Origin: SFEB01 sp964612455
GTDB taxonomy: Bacteria; Bacillota; Clostridia; Christensenellales; CAG-314
Length of the DNA stretch: 20,082 bases
Assembly: GCA_964612455.1 (NCBI GenBank)
Contig: CAZTCB010000024.1
Coordinates: forward strand, 1-20,082
Direction: 5' to 3'
Every line of letters starts with the position of its first letter. Within the stretch, counting starts at the first letter, position 1. Below the pieces are notes generated by a model. It was not told the DNA's origin, did not search any database, and saw only the letters and a list, made by a program, of their open reading frames with translations. Below are positions 1-6,642 of this stretch, piece after piece. The position numbers were made by a program, and so were the translations under genes.

Positions 1-25
1 ATTGTCGGATTTTTCCGACAATTTT
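1..25 (+). terminator. Intrinsic terminator-like hairpin at the left edge
   Basis: Nine bases at 1-9 pair perfectly with 14-22 around a TTTT loop, followed by a short T run (22-25). This fits the end of a plus-strand gene lying left of the window. The stem is symmetric, so it could also end a minus-strand transcript, but that tract lies outside the window. Confidence 0.5.
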
Positions 26-46
26 ACTTTTAAGGCTTGTTTTTGC

Positions 47-75
47 TTGACTAACTCGTAAAATAGGCTTATAAT
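47..75 (+). promoter_or_regulatory. Sigma-A-type promoter for a small plus-strand transcript
   Basis: TTGACT (47-52) is followed by a 17-base spacer and a perfect TATAAT (70-75). The expected start is near 82. No plausible protein gene follows on the plus strand. A terminator comes about 100 bases later, so this promoter probably drives a small RNA. The match to consensus is seen directly; activity is inferred. Confidence 0.65.
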
Positions 76-98
76 TTTTTTAAAAAGAAAAAAAGTGT

Positions 99-118
99 GA
101 CAGAATGTATATTCTGTC
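99..118. repeat. Perfect inverted repeat, ArgR-box-like
   Basis: GACAGAAT and ATTCTGTC form an 8-bp perfect palindrome around GTAT. As DNA, the core GAAT-N4-ATTC has the geometry of an ARG box, with mismatches at the flanking T and A. As RNA it would be a hairpin about 17 nt after the predicted start of the plus-strand transcript. Both readings are inference. Confidence 0.5.
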
Positions 119-146
119 TACAAGTTTCTCTTAATTTTCACAATAT

Positions 147-185
147 AAAAAGCCGTGCCGAGATCACTCTCAACACGGCTTTTTT
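147..185. terminator. Strong bidirectional intrinsic terminator
   Basis: AAAAAGCCGTG (147-157) pairs with CACGGCTTTTT (174-184), giving an 11-bp stem with A and T flanks, so it can work on both strands. On the minus strand the loop can form an inner GAGA/TCTC stem capped by a GTGA tetraloop. It ends the candidate plus-strand small RNA and would also stop read-through from dacF. Confidence 0.8.
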
Positions 186-225
186 ACTAAGGTTTATTAA
201 ATTATTCTACGCTTGGATTTGCCCA

Positions 226-247
226 AAAACGAGAATTTTCCCGTTTT
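226..247 (-). terminator. Imperfect hairpin downstream of dacF
   Basis: AAAACG (226-231) and CGTTTT (242-247) pair, with an inner GAA/TTC separated by one mismatch. On the minus strand the stem ends in a run of five T. It lies about 150 bases past the dacF stop. It is a weak terminator candidate; the better one is at 147-185. I see no gene in 186-394. Confidence 0.3.
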
Positions 248-394
248 CCTCTTCACCGATACTACATATTTAAATAATTCTCTTAGCGTACACTATGAGC
301 CATTTTTATCCACTACTTCCGTTAACGATACCGCTTATCAAAAATTTAAAACTCTAAGGTTCTATATTCCGAAGCTAACAAGAATACAGCCGCA

Positions 395-1549
395 TTACCA
401 ATTTTCAGCGATATCTTGCAACGTATCGATATAGGTTTTTCTGGATACTTCCTCTGTGGAGTACAAATAAGTTTTCGAAACAATTTGGTTTTCTTTAACT
501 AAAAATGCGGTTCCGATAATCTCCCCTTTAGCAATCGGCGCTATTTTTTTATCGATTTGAGTCACAACTTTGTAAACCTCGACATCCTCTGATTTTGATA
601 AAAATACGCTTAAATTATCTTTAGGCTTTGCCAAAATCAAGTCTTTCTTTCCGCCCTTAATTTCAACAGATATCGCATCGTTTCTCGATAACATTATCTT
701 ATTAAAATAATTTGCAAAGCCATAGTTTAGCATTTGAGAAACCTCGGCGAAACGCGTCTTGCTATCCGGTTCGCCAAGCACGCAAGCAATTAATCTCGTT
801 TCTCCCTTTACCGCAGTAGCACAAAGACAATGTCGTGCCTCATCGGTATATCCCGTCTTTCCACCGTCGCAACCGTTAAAAAATCTTACGAGTTTGTTTG
901 TATTAGTTAATTGCGTTATTCTGCCGTCAGGATGTTTATAGTCTTCCATCCAAATTTTGCTATAATCAAAGTAATTATTGTTTTGCTTAATCAACTCCGA
1001 AAACATCTTTACGCAGTCTACGGCGCAGGAGTATTGATTTAATGCAGGCAACCCCGTACAATTAACAAAATTTGTAGCGACTAAACCGATACTACGTGCT
1101 TTTTTATTCATCTCATTTACAAACCCTTCTTTACTGCCGCTTATATGCTCTGCAAGAGCGACACAACTGTCATTTGCCGATGCGATTACAATTGTCTTAA
1201 TCAAGTCACTTGCCTTGTGGACAGAATTGGCATCTAAAAAAGCCTGACTTCCTCCCATTCCTGCAGCCGTTGCACTTACCGTAATATCATCGCTTAATGA
1301 GAGCTTTCCCGCATTGATATTGTCATAAACCACCAACAGCGTCATGATTTTTGTCATACTCGCTATCGGAAGTTTAGCTGTAGAGTTTTTTTGATATACG
1401 ATTTCGCCAGTCTCGGCATCTGCCAAAACGCAACTTTTTGCGTTTTTTCCGAGCGACAACTCATCACCATGTGCAAGCGCCGTTTTTGGAACACACACCA
1501 CGCCAATGACCAAAACCAACGAAAATAGCAATAAACATACCTTCTTCAT
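395..1549 (-). CDS. dacF: D-alanyl-D-alanine carboxypeptidase, DacF/PBP5 type
   Basis: This is a serine-type DD-carboxypeptidase that removes the terminal D-Ala from peptidoglycan stem peptides outside the membrane. The 384 residues begin with a signal peptide (about 1-26, cleavage after ALA). The three active-site motifs are all present: SMTK at 64-67, SAN at 124-126 and KTG at 231-233. The C-terminal third (from about 290) is the PBP5-type beta domain. AAAGGAG lies just ahead of the ATG. It follows the spoIIM-like gene by 149 bases in which I see no convincing promoter. In Bacillus, dacF is forespore-expressed and sits before spoIIAA; here a terminator region follows. The family is certain; the exact paralogue name is inferred from the sporulation context. 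Confidence 0.88.
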   Translation of the reverse strand: MKKVCLLLFSLVLVIGVVCVPKTALAHGDELSLGKNAKSCVLADAETGEIVYQKNSTAKLPIASMTKIMTLLVVYDNINAGKLSLSDDITVSATAAGMGGSQAFLDANSVHKASDLIKTIVIASANDSCVALAEHISGSKEGFVNEMNKKARSIGLVATNFVNCTGLPALNQYSCAVDCVKMFSELIKQNNNYFDYSKIWMEDYKHPDGRITQLTNTNKLVRFFNGCDGGKTGYTDEARHCLCATAVKGETRLIACVLGEPDSKTRFAEVSQMLNYGFANYFNKIMLSRNDAISVEIKGGKKDLILAKPKDNLSVFLSKSEDVEVYKVVTQIDKKIAPIAKGEIIGTAFLVKENQIVSKTYLYSTEEVSRKTYIDTLQDIAENW

Positions 1550-1698
1550 TTCTTACTCCTTTTAACGATAGGTTGAGTAAAAAAAACAAATATATACGTC
1601 TCAATAAGAATTAAACCATATCTAAAAACAACCGCTTTCCCCGCATTAAAAATTTCACACACCGTAAAAGACATATCAAGTATTGATAATTTTTTTAA

Positions 1699-2310
1699 TC
1701 AAACTATCGAGAATAATAGTCTCAAAAAAATAAAAACAACCAAAGTAATCAGCAATGAGAATATCACTGCAAATAATACCAATAATAAATAGTACTTTGC
1801 CAGAAATAGTATTTTGGGTTTATTAAAGCCATGTCCATAACATTGGCATTTTTCAATTGCGCGATAAGAAAAAAACAGTATAAACAATACCGCCAAAAAT
1901 ATTAATATAGAAACAGCAATGTACCCCATCCCGATTACGCCGAGCAAATCCATAATAACAACAATCAAGGTTGCGAAAGTCAACCCGTTTAAAACAGCCA
2001 AAATATAAATGCCCCACTTGCCTTTTTTTATTAATGAAAAGCCGAAGGAGCACAACAAGGCTTTTAAATACAACCACAACAAAGAGAAAAAATAAGGAAA
2101 AAATTTTGTTTCTTTAACTACAAACAATATTCCTTCCTTATCATTCCAAAAAATCAGTTCAGACGCCAAAATAACATCGTAAAAGATAAATCCCAAAACG
2201 AAACCGACTAACATTAAAACAGCTAAAAGCAAAAACGCTTTTTTATCGTTTTTTAAAACGTCTCTAACTCTTCGACTAAGATTTTTTACATTATACGCCA
2301 TATTATTCAT
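1699..2310 (-). CDS. spoIIM: SpoIIM-like integral membrane protein
   Basis: The 203-residue protein is almost wholly hydrophobic, with five predicted membrane segments near residues 26-47, 70-93, 99-124, 127-150 and 168-199, and a basic N-terminus. Size, five-segment layout and position between spoIVB and dacF fit SpoIIM. In Bacillus SpoIIM, SpoIID and SpoIIP drive septal peptidoglycan thinning and engulfment. Sequence similarity to Bacillus SpoIIM is weak by eye, so the name rests largely on context. The start is uncertain: an AAAGGTGA sequence lies about 17 bases ahead of the first ATG, which is rather far, and a second in-frame ATG lies at 2301. Confidence 0.5.
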   Translation of the reverse strand: MNNMAYNVKNLSRRVRDVLKNDKKAFLLLAVLMLVGFVLGFIFYDVILASELIFWNDKEGILFVVKETKFFPYFFSLLWLYLKALLCSFGFSLIKKGKWGIYILAVLNGLTFATLIVVIMDLLGVIGMGYIAVSILIFLAVLFILFFSYRAIEKCQCYGHGFNKPKILFLAKYYLLLVLFAVIFSLLITLVVFIFLRLLFSIV

Positions 2311-2348
2311 ATAAAAAAATATGCCGTCACCTTTTAAAATATACGAGT

Positions 2349-3530
2349 TTATTTGATTTTTTCCGCAGTTTCAAGCATCCATTCAGCATAAATCCCGTAT
2401 CCGCGCGTAGGATCGCTGACAAATACGTGCGTAACCGCTCCTACAAGTTTTCCGTTCTGCACTATCGGACTACCGCTCATACCTTGCACTATACCTCCGG
2501 TTAACTCCAGCAAGTTTTTATCGGTAACTCGTATAACCATACCCTTATCTTGTACTTTATTTTGAACCGCCGCTTTTACTATTTCGATGTCGTATTCTTT
2601 AGGAATATCCGAATCGAGAGTGCAAATTATTTTTGCCTTACCCGGCTTTACTTCATTTGCCGCAGCCACTTGTATCATTTTTTCGTTATTGCCGCCATAA
2701 TAGCCTTTATCGATTTTGCCGTAGACGCCATACCTGTTGTTAGTGATGACGTCTCCGATTTTGTTATTGTTATTAATTATTCCCCTCAACTCTCCGGCTT
2801 TACCGCTTATACCTTTTTCTATACTTAAAATATTGCAAGTGTACACGCTACCCGAGTCAACCTTAAGTATTTCGCCGCTTTGGCTATCAACGACAGGGTG
2901 CCCGAGGCTACCGAAATAACCGTCGTCCTCAATAAACGTTAACGTACCTATACCGCTACCTGCATCTTTTACCCATAATCCCAGCTTAAAAGTCTTTGAT
3001 ATAATGTCAAAATCAGGTTTTATCGTCCTTTCCTCAACTATTTGCCCATGTTTAATTACTATTTTTACATCTTTGTGCCCGATATCTTGTAATGCATTTG
3101 CTAATGATGACGAATTAGTTATCTTTTTCCCGTCGATTTCGGTAATAACATCCCCTATGCGGAGATTACTGTCGGCAGCCGGACTTATCAATCCTCGCGT
3201 AGACAAAAATTCGTTAATACCTATAACTATTGCGCCTTCATCGTCAAACGACATTCCTATAGTTTTACCGCCAAGATATACTTTTTTATCTATCGTATTG
3301 TTACGTTTGCTTAAAACAAGCTGTTGAAAGTTATCGCAAAATCCGAACTCCGTATTTTTTTCACTTATGCAATTTTCGTCGGCAAATACACTCGTTGCGT
3401 TTTCATCATATCCATGATAAAAAATGCTTGCGGGTTTTGTAGCCATAAAAATACAACCACATACGATATTTACCCCCAACAATAGTACGAATAATAGTAT
3501 AAACCAAAACAAACCGTTATTTTTTTTCAT
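2349..3530 (-). CDS. spoIVB: SpoIVB serine peptidase with PDZ domain
   Basis: SpoIVB is made in the forespore, acts in the intermembrane space, and cuts SpoIVFA to trigger pro-sigma-K processing in the mother cell. The 393 residues comprise an N-terminal membrane anchor (about 7-29), a PDZ domain (about 100-170) and an S55 peptidase domain. The catalytic residues fit His211 (in SLGHPV), Asp337 and Ser352 (in GMSGSP); the 15-residue Asp-Ser distance equals that of the Bacillus enzyme. The ATG directly abuts the T run of the upstream terminator hairpin, and its only ribosome-site match (GAGG) is inside that hairpin. recN lies upstream, as usual, but spo0A does not follow. Confidence 0.95.
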   Translation of the reverse strand: MKKNNGLFWFILLFVLLLGVNIVCGCIFMATKPASIFYHGYDENATSVFADENCISEKNTEFGFCDNFQQLVLSKRNNTIDKKVYLGGKTIGMSFDDEGAIVIGINEFLSTRGLISPAADSNLRIGDVITEIDGKKITNSSSLANALQDIGHKDVKIVIKHGQIVEERTIKPDFDIISKTFKLGLWVKDAGSGIGTLTFIEDDGYFGSLGHPVVDSQSGEILKVDSGSVYTCNILSIEKGISGKAGELRGIINNNNKIGDVITNNRYGVYGKIDKGYYGGNNEKMIQVAAANEVKPGKAKIICTLDSDIPKEYDIEIVKAAVQNKVQDKGMVIRVTDKNLLELTGGIVQGMSGSPIVQNGKLVGAVTHVFVSDPTRGYGIYAEWMLETAEKIK

Positions 3531-3563
3531 AAAAAAACCTCAAACAATAATTTTAGTTTGAGG
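3531..3563 (-). terminator. Terminator hairpin after recN that overlaps the spoIVB ribosome site
   Basis: On the minus strand CCTCAAAC (3563-3556) pairs with GTTTGAGG (3545-3538) around a 10-base loop, followed at once by seven T (3537-3531) and then the spoIVB ATG at 3530. The GAGG in the second arm is the only Shine-Dalgarno candidate for spoIVB, seven bases from its ATG. The element can therefore end recN transcripts and mask spoIVB translation on any read-through. Confidence 0.8.
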
Positions 3564-3580
3564 AAATTTTTAATTATTAT

Positions 3581-5278
3581 TTATTGCAATTTGCCTTTTA
3601 TTTCGTCAGCCCATTCTATCATTTCGCAAGCGTGCCTGATGCCGTATTCTCCGATATTTTCGCCGCCCATGAGTCGCGCCACCTCTTTCGTTTTTAACGT
3701 GTTATCCGCAACCGTGATTCTGCTTAAAGTTTTGTCGTTCTCGACGTATTTGTCTATAACGTAGTTGTTATCACCCATTGCCGCCACCTGAGGCAGGTGC
3801 GTTATCACGATACATTGATAATTTCTGCTGACATTTGCCAACTTTATCGCGACCATCTGAGCGACCGCACCTGACAATCCGACGTCAATTTCGTCAAACA
3901 CCATGGTAGGAATATTTTCAATTTTTGCAGTTATGTTTTTTATCGCCAACAAAAACCTTGACATCTCGCCACCTGAAATAACTTTTGAGAGCGATTTCTG
4001 CGGTTCGCCTTTGTTGGCGGAAAACATAAACTCCACCGTGTCAAACCCCTTTTCAGAAGGAACAAAATCATCCAACGACGGTTCCACATTAAACACCGCG
4101 TCAAAAGAGGCATTTTTCATCCCGAGATCGCTCAATTCTTTTTTTACGAGCGCACAAAACTCTGCCGCGGAATTCTTACGAAACTGCCTTATCTTTTTAC
4201 TCAAATCAAATGCCTGAGTTTTAAGCAAATCCATTTTTGCAGAAATATTTTCTATACGCTCAACGGAATTAAGCAAGTCGTCGTATTTCTCCTTTGCCGA
4301 CCTTAGATAATCCAATGCAGCACTTACACTACAGCCGTATTTACGTTTAAGTCGCTTTATTTCGGCTAACCGCTCTGTAATTTTATCAATTTGCGCGGGA
4401 TTATAATCACATTCGTTTATTTTTGCTTCTACTACCCCTGTCAAATCATCCAATTCGTACTTTGCATTTTTCAATCTTTCGGCGACGCATTCAATTTCGT
4501 CATCATATTTAATTACGTTTTGCAGCGAGTTGCTCGCAAGCCACAATTCCGATGAAATATTGCAACTCTGCGTTAAATGAGACAAGCACCCTTTCAACGC
4601 TTCGGCAATTTTTTCAACGTTAGCAACCTTATCTTTAGTCACCGTTAACTCTTCTTCTTCGCTTTCAGACAACTCGGCTTCGGTTAACTCTCGTATCTCG
4701 TAATCAAGCAAATCAATAGCGCGTGCACGTTCTGCTTCGCTGCCGCCATATTTACCCAACTCTCCTTTAAGGTCTCGATATTGTGCAATTATTGCCGACA
4801 AATCAGAAATCAACGGAGGTGTTTTAAAATTGTCAATAATTGAAAGGTGAGTATCGGTTCGCAAAAGATTTATATGATCGCTTTGCCCGAAAATATCGGC
4901 TAAAGTGCACGCTATCGCCCTCAACACAGACAAAGTACAAATCCTTCCGTTAATCCTACATTCGTTTTTCCCCTGCAGGTTCATCGTCCTATACAGCACT
5001 ACCGTTCCGTCGCTATCGTCGTCAAATCCGTATTCAGCCAACAATTTTAACGCACAGGAGTCATTTTCCGTTTCAAAAACCGCTTCTACCGTCGCTTTTT
5101 CTTCACCGTATTTGATAAGACTTTTGTCGGCTTTACCTCCGAGAACGAAAGCAAGACTATCTACTATTATACTTTTTCCGGCACCGGTTTCTCCTGTCAA
5201 AACACACATATTGGCACCAAACTCAAGCGAAAGATTACTAATCAGCGCGATATTTCTGACCGTAAGGTTTTTCAACAT
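3581..5278 (-). CDS. recN: DNA repair ATPase RecN
   Basis: RecN is an SMC-like ATPase that gathers at double-strand breaks and promotes recombinational repair. Of 565 residues, the head shows a Walker A motif at 29-36 (GETGAGKS), the ABC signature at about 433-441 (VISGGEMSR) and Walker B at about 457-465 (PTMVFDEID). The middle (about 160-400) is charged and heptad-like, the expected coiled coil. The length matches the family. It starts nine bases after argR with a GTGGGG sequence in the argR end as the likely ribosome site, and belongs to the nadK-argR-recN transcript. A hairpin terminator follows its stop. Confidence 0.97.
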   Translation of the reverse strand: MLKNLTVRNIALISNLSLEFGANMCVLTGETGAGKSIIVDSLAFVLGGKADKSLIKYGEEKATVEAVFETENDSCALKLLAEYGFDDDSDGTVVLYRTMNLQGKNECRINGRICTLSVLRAIACTLADIFGQSDHINLLRTDTHLSIIDNFKTPPLISDLSAIIAQYRDLKGELGKYGGSEAERARAIDLLDYEIRELTEAELSESEEEELTVTKDKVANVEKIAEALKGCLSHLTQSCNISSELWLASNSLQNVIKYDDEIECVAERLKNAKYELDDLTGVVEAKINECDYNPAQIDKITERLAEIKRLKRKYGCSVSAALDYLRSAKEKYDDLLNSVERIENISAKMDLLKTQAFDLSKKIRQFRKNSAAEFCALVKKELSDLGMKNASFDAVFNVEPSLDDFVPSEKGFDTVEFMFSANKGEPQKSLSKVISGGEMSRFLLAIKNITAKIENIPTMVFDEIDVGLSGAVAQMVAIKLANVSRNYQCIVITHLPQVAAMGDNNYVIDKYVENDKTLSRITVADNTLKTKEVARLMGGENIGEYGIRHACEMIEWADEIKGKLQ

Positions 5279-5287
5279 CTTTTTTCG

Positions 5288-5740
5288 TTACCCCACTATT
5301 GTTTCTAATTTGGACTTTAGCGTAAGTGCATCTTCCGGAGTTTGAGTCACCATAAGGATAGTATCATATCCGCTCACGCAACCGACAAGCTCGGGAATAT
5401 TAAGTTGTTCTACGACCATGCCAACGTTTGTAGAGCAACCCGACAAAGTCTTAACGACAACCATGTTATTGGCGGTAGTAAAACTCACAACGGCTTCCTT
5501 AAAAACGTTGATCAACTTTGTAGATATAATGTAATCTACCGATTTAACGGTAACGTAACGAGAATTTCCGCCGTCTGTAGCGGCTTTTATCAAACCAAGC
5601 TCTTTGATATCCCTACTGATTGTTGCCTGCGTCACTTTATAGCCGTTATTTGACAACTCTTTAACCAGCTCATCCTGAGTTTCTATCGAACTATTGTTAA
5701 TTATTTCTAAAATTTTCGACTGCCTCTTAGCTCTCGACAT
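5288..5740 (-). CDS. argR: Arginine repressor ArgR/AhrC
   Basis: ArgR is a hexameric arginine-dependent regulator of arginine synthesis and breakdown. I chose the ATG at 5740 (150 aa) because GGGGGAAAG lies just before it and the family begins with this helix; a longer frame to 5773 adds 11 unlikely residues. The N-terminal winged helix carries QATISRDIKELG at 38-49, with Ser42 and Arg43 in the recognition helix. The C-terminal hexamerisation domain ends with SGYDTIL at 123-129. Family members normally have two Asp in this GDDT motif, and here the first is Tyr125. It lies 23 bases after nadK. A near-consensus ARG box sits at the operon promoter, suggesting autoregulation. Confidence 0.95.
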   Translation of the reverse strand: MSRAKRQSKILEIINNSSIETQDELVKELSNNGYKVTQATISRDIKELGLIKAATDGGNSRYVTVKSVDYIISTKLINVFKEAVVSFTTANNMVVVKTLSGCSTNVGMVVEQLNIPELVGCVSGYDTILMVTQTPEDALTLKSKLETIVG

Positions 5741-5763
5741 TTTATTCTTTCCCCCAAAACCAA

Positions 5764-6567
5764 CTACGACCAACTTGCAAATTTTTTAAATAACTTTGCA
5801 AAAAAATCAGCAGATTTAAATCGTATAAACTTAACTTTATTTCTACATTTTTCTATATTTACTACGTTTTTTTTGCCCGTCAACGACAACACCTTGCCGT
5901 CCGCAATGCACTGAACGTTTTCAAAATACTCAACCGATACCCGACTATCCGACGATATAACGATTGGACGACGACTCAAAGAATGAGCGCACAACGGAGT
6001 AAGCAACGTAACGTTTAAATCAGGATATATTATCGGTCCGCCTGCCGCCAAAGAATACGCCGTACTCCCCGTCGGAGTAGATACAATCAGACCGTCGCCT
6101 ATATAGCGATTTACGAATTTTTCGTCAACAAAAACGTTAAGCTCAACCGTCCCGCTCCTTACCTTGTTGCAAAAAACAACGTCATTTAACGCTAAAAAGT
6201 GATTTTCGCCGTCGTATAAGCTCAACATGCTACGTTCTTCTGTCAAATAATCCCCGCTCGCAAACATTTTTAACCCAATGTCAAGATCCTGCAATTCAAG
6301 TTGAGATAAAAAACCGACGCGCCCCATGTTAATCGATAATATAGCAATTCCGGTTTCCGCGCAAATCGGTGCAAAGCTCAACGTCGAGCCATCCCCGCCG
6401 AAAACGGCAATACAATCGTACCTTTCTTTCGACAAAAGCCTTTTTAAATCATTTAAATCCGAAACACAAGAAGTGCTTATGCCATAATCAGCGGCATAAG
6501 CACAAAACTTTTTGTATGCGATATCGTTAACGTCTTTCTTATCGTTTTGTGCAACAATAACTCTCAT
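5764..6567 (-). CDS. nadK: NAD kinase
   Basis: This enzyme phosphorylates NAD to NADP in the cytoplasm. I chose the ATG at 6567 (267 aa): AGGT lies five bases before it and MRVIVAQN is the usual family beginning, while the longer frame to 6609 runs through the promoter. Motifs are GGDG at 57-60 (phosphate-binding loop), NMGRVGFL at 80-87, LNDV at 127-130 and the NAD-binding PTGSTAYSLAAGGP at 165-178. It is the first gene of nadK-argR-recN. The predicted transcription start is only about seven bases upstream of the ATG, so the leader is very short. Confidence 0.96.
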   Translation of the reverse strand: MRVIVAQNDKKDVNDIAYKKFCAYAADYGISTSCVSDLNDLKRLLSKERYDCIAVFGGDGSTLSFAPICAETGIAILSINMGRVGFLSQLELQDLDIGLKMFASGDYLTEERSMLSLYDGENHFLALNDVVFCNKVRSGTVELNVFVDEKFVNRYIGDGLIVSTPTGSTAYSLAAGGPIIYPDLNVTLLTPLCAHSLSRRPIVISSDSRVSVEYFENVQCIADGKVLSLTGKKNVVNIEKCRNKVKFIRFKSADFFAKLFKKFASWS

Positions 6568-6572
6568 GTTTA

Positions 6573-6590
6573 CCTGAATTATTATACACA
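6573..6590 (-). promoter_or_regulatory. ARG box (ArgR operator) over the nadK promoter
   Basis: The minus-strand sequence TGTGTATAATAATTCAGG matches the ARG box consensus TNTGAATWWWWATTCANW at all informative positions except the fifth and the last. It covers the -10 hexamer of the promoter for nadK-argR-recN, so bound ArgR would block RNA polymerase. The match is seen directly; repression is inferred from known ArgR autoregulation. Confidence 0.65.
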
Positions 6591-6609
6591 AAATCATAAA
6601 AATATGCAA
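6581..6609 (-). promoter_or_regulatory. Promoter for nadK-argR-recN
   Basis: A perfect -10 TATAAT (6586-6581) is preceded by 17 bases and a weak -35, TTGCAT (6609-6604). The predicted start is near 6574, leaving a leader of only about seven bases that contains the AGGT ribosome site. The -10 lies inside the ARG box. Confidence 0.55.
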
Positions 6610-6642
6610 TTGTTTTTAGTCAAAAACCATATAATAATGTTT

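Larger units (their letters stand above)
82..187 (+). ncRNA. Candidate small RNA (about 105 nt)
   Basis: The stretch from the predicted start (about 82) to the terminator T run (about 185) has the form of a stand-alone small RNA gene. It begins with an A-rich leader, then a perfect 8-bp hairpin (99-118), a single-stranded U/C-rich stretch, and a strong terminator hairpin. It lies between two terminators. The only ATG-started reading frame inside it (from 106) has nine codons and no ribosome site. I do not recognise the family. It could instead be an attenuated leader whose gene is absent. Confidence 0.4.

Noticed and set aside
213..434. Plus-strand open frame of 73 codons after the small-RNA terminator
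   Set aside because: It starts at TTG with no ribosome site, lies past a strong terminator, and runs into the end of dacF. I find no support for a protein.
1550..1698. Possible forespore (sigma-F or sigma-G) promoter ahead of dacF
   Set aside because: Only poor partial matches to either consensus could be found, so no promoter is called.
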